A stretch of DNA of 64,000 bases from Turnera subulata (lineage: Eukaryota > Streptophyta > Magnoliopsida > Malpighiales > Passifloraceae). Shown piece after piece: positions 32,641 through 43,010 of this stretch; the stretch's first letter is position 1, and the number at the start of each line of letters is the position of its first letter. The stretch lies in the NCBI GenBank assembly GCA_028386065.3, contig JAKUCV010004429.1:23409-87408 (forward strand). The letters run 5' to 3'. Under the pieces are notes generated by a model that saw nothing but the letters and a program-made list of their open reading frames with translations, was not told the origin of the DNA and ran no database searches. A program made the translations under genes and the position numbers.

Positions 32641-33143
32641 GAATGTAAAGGTTTGGGGTACCCAAGGGATCTCTCGAGTCACACAAATTTTTTTTGTTTC
32701 TTTGGTTTTTTTTAAGATATGTAGAAACGAAAGGGGCACTCTACTTACGTTTACTTGAACTCACAACAATAATCACCCAAATGCACATACCACTTATTGA
32801 TTCATTATGCATGAGATGCTCAGTGTATGTTGTTGGTTGGGAGCCAAAAGACTGTCGCTAAGGAATAGTTTGACCTACTCATATGTAATAATGGATATCG
32901 CTTGAAGTCCAAGGCCTATTAATGCCTATTATTGCTGAGCAGCGAGAGATGGGTTTACTCAAGCCACTATCACTTAAGGAAAGTATTGTAGCGGATTTGG
33001 ATTCCCTCGCCCTCTTACGGTGGAGGCTTCACATCAATCATCATGAATGCAGGGCACTTATGATGGCATATAAAAGGGCATACAAAGTTCAACAATTGCA
33101 CAAAGTTTCTTAAGCCCACTACATCCCGAGTGGAGTCGCCAGC
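32641..33143 (-). promoter_or_regulatory. Leader and primer-binding site of Tat element A
   Basis: Non-coding leader shared with F. The PBS on the minus strand, TGGCGACTCCACTCGGGA (about 33125-33141), lies next to the LTR end at 33144. Confidence 0.68.
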
Positions 33144-34587
33144 TGTGAAGACCCGACCCAAAATAAATTAGGACTCCTCACCTATTCCTTTACACCTTCT
33201 TCTTAACCAATAATCCAACAATCAAAGAAGTCGCAACCTTGATTTTATTTTTGAAAATCAAGGAAAAATCATTAAGCATCGGCCCCTTTCAAAGGCCAGA
33301 TCATAAGGGACTGATTTTTGGCTAACCAGAGATTGTTGGATTCGGGGGTTCGTCATGGATAGAAAGGTGTTAGGCACCCATCCATGTTGGGGCAAAACTT
33401 TATGCAATTGAAGAATAATTATATGTCTTATGAAAGTGTGTGCTGTGTGGAAACAAGTCACATAAAACAAATTAAATTAAGCTAAAAGAAAAAAAGGAAA
33501 ATAACAACAATTGGGCTTGAGTTTCCACCACTAGAAACCACGTACGTACCCCGACAACCGGGTTCAAAGCCCATGTAGTTCTTTTCATGGCATCACCACA
33601 GCACTCACATCATCAAAAGTATCATCATCAGCATCAAATCATTAGCAAACAATAGACAAAAAAGGATCTAGGAATACCACTTGTAGCCTTCCTCTAGCTC
33701 CTTGGTTTTGGATTGTGTTCTTCACCCACTTTCCTTCCACTCCTTAGCTCAATCTACGATCTCTTCTTGATCTATCTTTGTTGCCTCTTTCTTGATGCTT
33801 CCCATGAAATTTGTCTAGAGTTTCTGCCAATGAAACTATTTCTAAGCTTAGAGAAGTAGAATTTCTCCAAGCACTTAAGCTTGTGGGGTGTGTGTGTAAA
33901 GAAGATTGTGTCCTTTGGATGTGAATGGGAAGGTCCTATTTATAGAATTCTGGGAAGTGTAGGGGTCGTGCACCGCTTAATGATCAAGGGGTCGTGCACC
34001 GCTTAATGATCAAGATTATGGCTAGAAATCTGGGCCAAAATCGTGCAGAATCAAATTAGGATAAAAAAATCGGGGAAAATCACGTTTCTGGGGACGCATG
34101 ACCGCCGTGGCGGGCGGTCATCTCTTGGATGGCAGCCATGCCTGGCGGTCATCCATGCATGACCGCTGAGGCATGGTGGTCCACTCGAGATGGCCACCTG
34201 GCCCTTTGGGTTTCATGCGTTCTTCCCCTTTTTTAGCTCCGATTTCCCGTAATTACGTCCTGACTTGATTTAACCGTGTAATAAACCCCTAATCAACCTA
34301 GAATATCCCTTTTCTTGATTACTAGTCCTCCTAAACCTTCTAATCTCAATATAATTGGGCTAAAACAAATAAAAGAGCCAAATAAATAAAATAACATACT
34401 TTATGTAAATCACACTTAAGTATATATTTTCACCCTAGGATTAAATCATACAAATGTCCGATTTATAAAATCTGTAAATTCTCAATATACTTTAGCATGG
34501 ACCAAATCATCTCATTAATCTCATGGTTTAAGCATACTTAAAATCTAAATTAGAAGAATATCTGTTGGTCAAATTTGGGTGTTCACA
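33144..34587 (-). mobile_element. 5' LTR of Tat element A
   Basis: 1444 bp, plus-strand ends tgtgaagacccgaccc and gggtgttcaca. On the minus strand the promoter has a TATA box (ctataaatagg, near 33945) and an upstream GGCGGTCAT/GACCGCC cluster (34095-34190). A perfect 26-bp tandem duplication lies beside the TATA box (33961-33986 and 33987-34012). Its right flank, ggtgatacc, is part of the PMD pseudogene. Confidence 0.85.
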
Positions 34588-35070
34588 GGTGATACCAATG
34601 GAGAAGCTCCAACCTCTCTGTGAGAAATTGGAATGGGAGGTAGAGTAGTCATAAGATGGTCCTGGACACCAGTAAGAGGTATGATATCAGTAGAAGCCCG
34701 AGAGGGAGAAGAAGGACCACCCCTGTCTGAAGAAGGAGCCGCCTGAACCTCAGGAAAAGGATAAATAAAAAGACTTTTGGCGCTGCGATGAGATGGGATG
34801 GTAGGCAAAGGCACTCGGGGAAGACTCTGGTACTGGATACTCACACGATCCCCAGGTACCAGAAAAAGCACTCGGTGTCGGTAACCACAAAACGCTCCCG
34901 ATCCAATCTCTGAACAAGCTGAGGCAAATGACCACTCCTCTCAAATCGATAGATGGGGCGAAAACAAACCTATAAAGAAGAGGGGTAGTGAGAAAAAAGA
35001 AGAGGGACAAAATCACAAGTCGACATGCATTAAAGGGATAGGAATCAAAAGTACCAAGCCAGTACGACAT
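34588..35070 (-). pseudogene. 3' part of plant-mobile-domain-type pseudogene
   Basis: Minus-strand segments read SYWLGTFDSYPFNACR, then after an AG acceptor-like site VCFRPIYRFERSGHLPQLV and VTDTECFFWYLGIV, then a proline/serine-rich tail. This matches the layout of the C-terminal end of PMD proteins. It lies between elements A and C; its upstream part is on the far side of C at 53352-54220. The assignment to the same gene is inferred from strand, position and C's near-matching TSD. Confidence 0.5.
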
Positions 35071-36513
35071 TGTGAGAACCCGGACCGATCCTCACGTTTG
35101 GTGATCGATGGAGTCTCCACCCAAGTTTTATTACCGTGGAAAAACTCAAGAAAAACTAGAGAAAAACTCCTTTATGCCCACAAAAAAAAATGATTTGCGA
35201 ACCAAAGATGCCGGACTCGGGGGTTCGTCATAGATAGGAAGGTATGAGGCACCCCATCTACGCTTGGGCGAAATAATATGCAATTTAAGTGAATAGTTGT
35301 GCTTTGGTGCATGTGTGTAAACTAGATTTCCAGCAGCAAACCAACAATAATAATGTTTATATATATAATCGAAATATAAGAGACAAGAAAAAGAAAAGGA
35401 ATAATTTGGCTTGCGTCTCCACCACTAGAGACATCCTACGTACCCCGGAAACCAGGTTCAAAGCTCACGTAGTTCTAGGTATAAAATCAACACTCAAGCA
35501 AACATGTCAGTACCAGCATATAATCATAGACAAAATCACAACAGCAGAGACAAATCAAAGGGAAAGAGACTGAGTTACCACCAAGGGCGTGTTCTTCATC
35601 TTTCTTCGCGTTTGAGGGTTGTAGATCGCTTCTATCCTCTTTCTGTTCCTTAGTTCCACCTTGATTAGTTCTGGAACTACTACAAAGACAAAACTGAATA
35701 ACACACCACGTGAAATCTAGCAGAGAAAAGCAAAGAAATCGAATTGAGAAAAGAAAATAGTAGAGTTTTCCCAAGCAAAAAGCTTAATGCCCAACCACCC
35801 AAAATTGAGTTTTAAGGGTTCTATTTATAGTGTTTAGGGTCTGAAGGGGCGTGGTTTTAAGGGTTCTATTTATAGTGTTTAGGGTTTGAAGATCGAGATT
35901 AAATCCCTAAATCCAATGGCTAAGCGTAGGAATAAAAAAATGAGGACAAATAGAAATAGCGGCCGACTCTGGGACGCATGACCGCCAGGTGAGGGCGGTC
36001 TTGTCGCGATAACCGCCTAGTGGCGGTCTTCCCTCTTTGACCGCCGGCTGGTGGCGGTCATGTCGCCATGACCGCCAACTCAGTCGGCTACTGTTCACGT
36101 TCTTCCTATTTTAACCGATTTTTTCCTATTTTGACTCCAATCCGATTCTTGCACGCAAAGCTAAGATTCTCAGACCAGAAAAACTCCTTTTCATGAAGGA
36201 AACTCCAAGTTCTTTCCATATAAACTCAATTACTTAACCTACAATCCAAGGATTAAGATTATTCGTCTTTTATCCATAAAATAGGCAAAATAATATACTA
36301 ACTTAAATGGGCCTCTAATCCAACGAAAATCAAAGACAAATAAGTCAGAAAATTTGTGCTAAGCCTGGGCCTCATTATATGGATAGTCCATGAATTTATT
36401 CATTGGGTTCTTAAGCCAAATTAAAGACAAAAAATTAATAATATTAACCTTGGGCTCTAAAATACAATAATAATTCAACAAAATAAATAGATGGCTAAAT
36501 TTGGGTGTTCACA
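35071..36513 (-). mobile_element. 3' LTR of Tat element C
   Basis: 1443 bp, plus-strand ends tgtgagaacccgg and gggtgttcaca. The TATA box (minus CTATAAATAGAACCC) occurs twice because of a 45-bp tandem duplication (units starting at 35809 and 35854). Upstream (35978-36090) is a dense cluster of GGCGGTC/GACCGCC inverted motifs able to pair with each other. Confidence 0.9.
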
Positions 36514-36528
36514 GATGCCCCTCGTTGG
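36514..36528 (-). promoter_or_regulatory. Polypurine tract of element C
   Basis: Minus strand CCAACGAGGGGCATC abuts the LTR start; same motif as in element F. Confidence 0.72.
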
Positions 36529-36639
36529 TGAGGGTCTAAGAATTTAGGCACAAAACAACGCAAGAGAACACACAAATTTAAAAGAGAAATGATACACGTG
36601 GATATGCCGCTGACAATGACAATGCTTATTTGAGGTTGT

Positions 36640-36985
36640 TCCACTGGGAAAATGATGGGTGTGAGAAAAGTTGAGATGAAATGAGACGACTGAGAAAAAA
36701 TGAGATGATTTATTATTGAGACAAAGTGAGACGATTTATTTTATTGAGACAAAGTGAGATGAATGATCATGTTGAGACAAAGTGAGACAATTTTTGGGCG
36801 AGATTTGGGACTAATTGAGACACAATTGAGACTAGATGAAGCAAAATTAGGGCTAGTTGAGACAAAAATGAGGTTAATTAAGACAAAGGTTGAGGCTAAA
36901 TGAGACGAAGTTGAAGTTAATTGAGACGAAGGTTGAGGCTAGTTGGGACGAAGTTGAGATCAATAGTTGAAACAGGTTGGGACTA
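36640..36985. repeat. Degenerate gagacaaagtgag tandem array
   Basis: Repeats of a 13-35 bp motif (gagacaaagtgagacga, later gagacgaagttgaggct) just inside the 3' LTR of C. The Cassandra element is inserted at its end, and gagacgaatcgagac after 38055 continues it. Confidence 0.72.
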
Positions 36986-36987
36986 TC

Positions 36988-36992
36988 GGGGT
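36988..36992. repeat. TSD GGGGT of Cassandra, left copy
   Basis: Partner at 38024-38028. Confidence 0.85.
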
Positions 36993-37280
36993 TGTGACAC
37001 CCGGGGTCTATGAGGGCGGGAAGTGTACGCCGGTGCCGGGATGAGCATGGACAAGGAGCGGCTTCTGGCAGGCTTCTAGATGGAGGGGCACAAGAATGAA
37101 CTGAATCCATACCGGAATAGGAGAGATCCTGAGACTGTGTAGGGATGGGGCTGCACAGTTGGGGCGATTTCATAATTATACAGGTATGAGACTGTATAAT
37201 TAAGAATAGCTCAAATGAAGTGATTTCGAGGTTGTACAGGTATGGGACTGCACAATCGAGAATAGCTTAAACGGTTTGAT

Positions 37281-37401
37281 GGGTACTAACTATATCAACA
37301 AGGTGCACCTACCTTTTCAGTGCTTATTCCAGAAAAACTCCAAAGTTAAACGTGCTTGACTCAGAGCAATTCTAGGATGGGTGACCTCCTGGGAAGTTTT
37401 T
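37281..37401 (+). ncRNA. 5S rRNA-like domain in Cassandra left LTR
   Basis: About 121 nt, the length of a 5S rRNA. The internal Pol III promoter is well kept: A-box region agttaaacgtgcttgactc and C-box region aggatgggtgacctcctggg, followed by a T-run (gggaagttttt). The 5' third is more diverged. In this family the domain can be transcribed by Pol III; whether this copy is active is unknown. Confidence 0.85.
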
Positions 37402-37849
37402 CCTGGAAACACGCGAGTGAGGACAAAGCATGTTGGAAAGGTCTCGTGTTGGTCTGTAGTGACAGTCGACAAGCCGGGACGTTACAGTTGGTAGCGGAGC
37501 TCCAGAATTCCCCTAGTACAGTGCAGGGTTCGGGGACGAACCTAGCGGAAGCTGGTGGCCCTGTGACACCCGGGGTCTATGAGGGCGAGAAGTGTACGCC
37601 GGTGCCGGGATGAGCATGGACAAGGAGCAGCTTCTAGCAGGCTTCTAGACGGAGGGGCACAGGAATGAACTGAATCCACACCGGAATAGGAGAGATCCTG
37701 AGACTGTGTAGGGATGGGGCTGCACAGTTGGGGCGATTTCATAATTATACAGGTATAGGACTGTATAATTAGGAATTGCTCAAATGAAGTGATTTCGAGG
37801 TTGTACAGGTATGGGACTGCACAATCGGGAATAGCTTAAATAGTTTGAT

Positions 37850-37938
37850 GGGTACTAACTATATCAACAAGGTGCACCTAAGTTAGACGTGCTTGACTTG
37901 GAGCAATTCTAGGATGGGTGACCTCCTGGGAAGTTTTT
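37850..37938 (+). ncRNA. Shortened 5S rRNA-like domain in Cassandra right LTR
   Basis: Same domain with a ~32-bp deletion removing the segment just before the A-box (present as ccttttcagtgcttattcc in the left LTR). A-box and C-box remain. Confidence 0.82.
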
Positions 37939-38023
37939 CCCGAAAACACGCGAGTGAGGACAAAGCATGTTGGAAAGGTCTCGTGTTGGTCTGTAGTGAC
38001 AGTCGATAAGCCGGGACGTTACA

Positions 38024-38028
38024 GGGGT
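38024..38028. repeat. TSD GGGGT of Cassandra, right copy
   Basis: Partner of 36988-36992. Confidence 0.85.
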
Positions 38029-38384
38029 ACTGCCTATGGCATCCAGTGGGGAATAAAGGTGAGACGAATCGAGACTTTTGGGAGATTTCGGGACTAAAGG
38101 GACAAAGCCTCGTGGCAATCCACTTGGGGAAAATTTTGAGACTATGATTTCGAATGTTTGTTTTAAATATGATTGAGTCATTGGATGCCCCTAATATGGG
38201 TGTTGAGACTATTTCCTAATCGTGGATCTAGAAAATATACAATTTGAAAAGAGACATTGAGGGTTGTGCCAAACCCTTATGCATGAAAAGAGAACAATTT
38301 TTGATACCTTAGTCGAGTCATAACTTTGAAAAAGAAAAAGCATTCTCTGAGTGGATTGAAGAATGAGACGAAATAATGAATAGT

Positions 38385-38585
38385 GACTGAAGAGGCGGTG
38401 CCGGCGGTCATGTTAGTGTGCCCGGCGGTCTTGGAGGCTTGGCCGCCTTCTGGCAGTGGTCATAGCGGCTTCTCCGCCGGCTGGGGGAGGTCATGCTTCC
38501 CAATTCCGACTCCTACTTGGTTTTGGAGTCCAATTCTTGATGGGAGAAGGATTCAACTGACTCTAACCTCTATAAAAGGAACCAG
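38385..38585 (+). promoter_or_regulatory. LTR-like promoter of the antisense ORF in element C
   Basis: A cluster of GGCGGTC and GCCGCC motifs (38391-38500), including ggcggtcatg and ggtcatgcttcccaattccgac, is followed by a TATA box (ctataaaaggaacc, 38569-38582), 60-70 nt before the ATG at 38643. C's LTR has the same order on the other strand: GGCGGTCAT cluster, GGTCATGCGTCCCAGAGTCGG, then CTATAAATAGAACCC. A second TATA-like tgtataaatg lies at 38600. Confidence 0.65.
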
Positions 38586-39726
38586 AGACCCCTGAGGATG
38601 TGTATAAATGTCTGAGAGTAGAGAATTGAGTGCTAGGACACCATGGGTGATAATTTTCATACTAGAGTGCAAGCTTGGATGAAGAGTATTTCCAAAGTAA
38701 TTCAATATGATTTCTTAGATCTGAAGAGGCTGTTCAATCTAAGGTTTGTGCAAGTCCAACCGGAGTTGATAAGAGCCGCAACGACGATTTGGGACAAAGA
38801 GAACCATGTATTCTGCTTTAGAGGTGATATGATGGAGCTCTGTCCAATAGTAGAAGAGTTCGACGCTCTCCTTGGAGTGACAACAAGCGACACCGAAGAT
38901 CAGCTCACTGGGGGGATAAAGAATAGAAAAATTGTTGCTGTGTCGTATAATGCTCCATATGCGAAGAGTGTGTGCGCCTATTTATAAATATCCAAAGAAT
39001 GGTGGGATGCGCTCTTGATAGACAAAGATAACATTGACTTGGGTCCTTTGATCGCTTTATATCATGTAGACGGAGATGAGACACTCGGAAGTAGCTGAAG
39101 AAAGAAGAGGAAACGGGTCCTATCTTTTGTCATGGTGAATGAATTCTTCTGAGGACGCGTCATGGCATGGGTCACGTCATTCTTGGAGACTATGTAGAAC
39201 AACTACACAAGGGAAATAGCATTATTCCGCTTATGGTGGGTGAGACCCTTAATGCGCTAGACGCTCTTGCGGATTACTTGAATGGACCATTTGGCGGTTA
39301 TCCACTACTACTACAAATGTGGTTGTGCAAGCATCTCAAGATCATTGAACGACTGGTATTATTAAAGTACAAGTCGGTTGGCTATTCAATAAGGCGTCGA
39401 CTTCAATCCTTTGCGACTATGAGAGAATGGGTCTCATATATGCATCATTTGATTTCCAATGATATAGTGTGGCACTGCGACTGACTAAATGTTATACGCA
39501 TGGCGAGAAACACTTTTGACAATGAAGTAGTGCTACTACTCGACATCAAGTAGTCTTCTTATTACAACACAGCGCGGTTTATGAGACAAATTGGTCAAGC
39601 TCAACCAGTTCCTTGTATGATCACCCTTCCTATCCAAGGGACTATGGATGGTAATCTCGTGGGGATTATTTGTAGTATTTGGACACTCTTGACTTGGATT
39701 GGCGTGGGAACACGTGCATTGGAGCC

Positions 39727-39731
39727 TCCTA
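39727..39731. repeat. TSD TCCTA of the solo LTR, left copy
   Basis: Partner at 41290-41294. The antisense ORF continues in frame across the insertion. Confidence 0.85.
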
Positions 39732-41289
39732 TGTTAGTGTAATATGCCCAAAAGCCAATCATGGATGATTATTTGTAGTCATGTATACGCATTAAGGTTA
39801 TTCCAATAAGTATCGTTTATGAGATAAACGCTTGAGCATACTTATAACCCTAGAATATTTCATATTCTTAAATTGTCCCTAGTCAATTATTATTATGGAT
39901 GGGTTGTAATAATAAATTAAGACTAGCGTATGTTGAGAATTGCATATGTGATATGAATTCTACACACGGGTACAAGTTAGAGAACTTATGGACTGGACCG
40001 ACCCACATAAGAATGCTACATGGAACGTTATATGTTTTTGTCGATAGCGGTTCTTATAATGTATTGTCCTTAGACCTGTGATCATCAAGGTTCCCAACAT
40101 GTGAGTCATATGCTTTGATATTATTCCTGGTCATACGTAACTGGATAGACTTAAGGGTAATCATTGGGTGTATGATGAGTGTGTAGTGGGTTTTGTATGA
40201 TCCAGAGGGGATTCGTCCAACCCATATAACGGGTATATTATCGGAGTGTTTCTTGATAGAGTTGAACCGTAAATGCATGGCCATGCTCGGATAATGATAT
40301 ATGATATCATTGGTATCCGTTTTACCGATTAACTCGAGGATCAAGAATCCGAGATTAAACATATACGAGATTGACATATTCCATGTCTCGTGTTTAATCT
40401 TGATAATGGGACGAAGGGACGATGACATGTTCCGAGGCACGTGGAATCAGTATTGATCTTGTCGTTCGGGTGGCAATGATGTGTTGCTAGACGCCGCTCT
40501 TTGCTTATAATTGCAAAATGAGATTTTACGATTATTGCCGAACGTACAAGTGCCTACAGGGTCACACACATACAGCCGTTGATTCGAGCAGGTGGTTGAA
40601 CCGTGGTTGGACCATGGTTGAACCAAGGTGTGGTTGGACCGCTGTTGGACCGTGGTTGGACCAGGGTCGTTTTTGGGCTGGTTTGGTTCACTAAATGTCA
40701 GATTTTTGAACCAAAACATGCTGAGTTGTGTGATAATGGATTAGTGGAGACATGTTTTGTGTGGAGACACAATCATATTGTCTAATGGTCCACCTTGTTG
40801 GCCATTAGCTCCCCTCCATTATGCATTTGTGTGGAGAGTAAACAGATTACTCTTTAGTCTCTTACTCACTTGTCTTAGAGAGTTTTTCAGAGTCTTGAAA
40901 GTGTCTTGAGAGGTCTGAAAATTGAGAGGAAAAACACACACCATCCACTTCATTCTTTGAGAAAGAAAGAAGAAACTAAACACCACACAGCTCCCGTTTT
41001 CTGTTGCTAGCACACCAGTTCGGGAGAGCTCGGGTTGAAGATCGTGAGACGTTCTTCTACCGGTTACAGCGGTTCGTGTGGATACCGTAGAGGGGTGAGG
41101 CTTACGTCTGGCTCTTGCTGATTCGGTTCTACAGTTGGGTGAAAGACCTCAACCGTTACAGGTATGAACAATTGTTATTCGGTTTAGCTCCCTTCACATG
41201 GATCCTCCATGTGTATCCGGTATTTCCGCTGCGCATACATGTTGTATTTTGTGCTTTTGATTGTCAATTGCATGAACCGGATACTTACA
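39732..41289 (+). mobile_element. Solo LTR (1558 bp), possibly Ty1/copia
   Basis: Ends TGTTAGTGTAATATGCCC and GAACCGGATACTTACA, with TSD TCCTA. No internal region, so it is a solo LTR left by LTR-LTR recombination. It contains a short tandem array of ggttggaccgtggttg-type units (40592-40665). The superfamily is a guess from the terminal sequence. Confidence 0.8.
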
Positions 41290-41294
41290 TCCTA
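41290..41294. repeat. TSD TCCTA of the solo LTR, right copy
   Basis: Partner of 39727-39731. Confidence 0.85.
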
Positions 41295-41492
41295 TTCCGC
41301 GGTATAGGGAGTGGCTAAGGGACACAACTAAGCCACTGGAGAAATTGCTACGTGCGAGGTGACAGAAGATCATGGGTAATCCTGAGCCATCTAGAGCTGA
41401 ATCCGTAGGACATACTAAGTCAGAGGAAGAAGATAATGACAAGAATTGGAGGCATAAATGCCCTAGGCATTAGAGACTTCCGAAAAAGAATG

Positions 41493-42814
41493 CTATTTCC
41501 ATTTACTAGTATGCATAATAACATTGGGACCAAATAAATTCCAGATTTTAGTCAACTGGGGAACTTTTATTGATGTAATAATAAGAGACCGGACCTTTGA
41601 AGGCTTCCTACGTATCTGTGCTTTGCGACTGTTTATTTTGTTGTTATGGTTGTGTTTACGTAGTTCTTTGAACAATGTTTTGAGCGCTACACATAGTATT
41701 TCTTGAGTTGATCCATGTTGACTGGGTCCTTGAACTCGTTGCCGTCTAGATCTGGAATCCTTGTTGCCCCTCCAGGAAGAATTTCTTTGATAATGTATGG
41801 TCAACACCAATTAGTCTTGAACTTGCCCCTCAGATCATGCACTGGTTGCCATTTCTCCTTGAGCAGTAAGTCGCCTTCTTTCAGCCCTTGAGACTTAACC
41901 CTTTTGTTGAATGCACGCACCATACGCCCTTGATAACCTTGGGACATGGTATAAAGCTTGCAAACGCTTTTCATCGAGTAGTGTAAGTTGTTCTAGGCAT
42001 TCTTGAACTCATTGTGTCTCAGGATTCATGCTCTCGCGGGCCACTCTTAGAGATTGGACCTCAAGTTCAAAGGGGAGTATAGCCTTCTTGCCATATACAA
42101 GTGAGTACGGTGTAGTGCCAATGGATGAACGGATAGATATGCGATATCCATATAGTGCTAATGGTAGCTTCTCCGACCATTCTCGATGTGTAGTAAGCAT
42201 CTTCTTGATGATCATCTTGAGGTTCTTGTTAGCAGCTTCCACAGCTCCATTAGTTTGAGGTCGATAAGGTGATGACTTGTGATGCTTGATGGCGTTGCGG
42301 GCACATAACCTTTCCACATCGGCTTTGAATTGAACACCATTGTCAGATATTAACTCAGAAGGAACACCATACCGACAAATGATGTTGTTATGGATGAACT
42401 TGGCGACTTTCTTGGCATTAAGGACGGCGAAGGACTCGGTTTCAACCCAATTGGTGAAATAATCGATAGCCACTAGGATGTACTTGTGCCCATTGGATGA
42501 CTTGGAGAGATCTTTCCAATGATGTCAATACCCCATGTAGAGAATGGCTAAGGCGACGATAATGGTGTAAGAGGAGACAGCAGAAGATGTTGCAACTTAG
42601 CATGTACTTGACAAGTGTGACAAGACTTGGCATGTTTAGCAAAATCGGCATCCATAGTTGACCAATAGTATCCCAATCGTAGGATTTTCCGAGCTAGCAT
42701 GTTTCCACCCATGTGTGGGCCTTCGTTTTCTCCATGCACCTTTTCCATGATTTTTTGAGCTTCATTGTTATCGACACATAGTAAATAAACCCCACTGGCA
42801 AGTCTTTTGTACAA
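41493..42814 (-). pseudogene. Integrase of Tat element C
   Basis: HHCC part at 42548-42814 (SCHTCQVHAKLQ), catalytic core at 42009-42473: D (AIDYFTNWVE), D (ISDNGVQFK), E (GAVEAANKN). A frameshift separates the two. The C-terminal part runs in broken frames to about 41500. It ends close to the antisense ORF end, so the two coding regions converge tail to tail. Confidence 0.88.
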
Positions 42815-43010
42815 CTTGCCAGCGCATAGAATGTTTCCGGTGGCGAGTTATTTCAGAGTTTTCCTTTCTTTACTAGTTGCATGCTTAGGATATGATCCAT
42901 CATATAAGAGATTGTATATTTCAGTGTACCAATGTTGCCCTCGGTATTTACATTGCCCAAGGTGTAGGTTGGTTGATCTGTTTCGGCCACAGTGACGGCC
43001 ACAATTGCCT

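Larger units (their letters stand above)
12432..34587 (-). mobile_element. Tat-lineage Ty3/gypsy retrotransposon 'A', decayed, 3' end lost
   Basis: Minus-strand element. From its 5' end: LTR 33144-34587, primer-binding site (PBS), leader, gag start (32395-32640), the large insertion D, the rest of gag, a linker, RT/RNase H, then a chromovirus insertion, archaeal-type RNase H and integrase, ending at 12432. The second RNase H between RNase H and integrase is the signature of the Tat lineage. Pol contains many stops. No protease was found between gag and RT, unlike element C. The 3' non-coding part and 3' LTR are replaced by an inverted LTR fragment. Confidence 0.85.
36993..38023 (+). mobile_element. 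Cassandra-type TRIM retrotransposon carrying 5S rRNA-like domains
   Basis: 1031 bp: LTR 36993-37486 (494 bp), a 75-bp internal segment, LTR 37562-38023 (462 bp), TSD GGGGT. LTR ends are TGTGACACCCGGGG and CCGGGACGTTACA. The internal segment starts with ttggtagcggagc, a tRNA-Met-like primer site, and has no coding capacity, so it depends on other elements. Each LTR contains a 5S rRNA-like domain, the defining trait of Cassandra. Confidence 0.92.
38643..41487 (+). pseudogene. Antisense extra ORF of Tat element C (DUF7745/PMD-like), broken
   Basis: On the opposite strand to gag-pol, between integrase and the 3' LTR, where some Tat elements are known to carry an extra antisense ORF. It starts MGDNFHTRVQAWM; then DFLDLKRLFNLRF, TIWDKENHVFCFRGDMMELC, PIVEEFDALLGV (open to 38987), later GETLNALDALADYLNG, FGGYPLLLQMWLCKHL (39167-39484), LEPP, and after the solo LTR PRYREWLRDTTKPL to a stop at about 41475. 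The DUF7745-like assignment rests on the ELCP-x-x-EEF-x-x-LLG and PLLLQMW patterns from memory. At least five in-frame stops. Its role in the element is unknown. Confidence 0.68.

Noticed and set aside
11598..34587. Reading 11598-12431 as element A's own 3' LTR
   Set aside because: It is in the opposite orientation to A's 5' LTR and matches the C family rather than A, so it cannot be A's 3' LTR.
36640..36985. Possible CRISPR-like or satellite array of gagac repeats
   Set aside because: Units are degenerate, of uneven length and without spacers; a decayed retroelement tandem repeat explains it.
37281..37401. A genuine 5S rRNA gene
   Set aside because: It lies inside an LTR with a TSD-flanked partner copy and diverges in its 5' third, so it is a Cassandra 5S-like domain.
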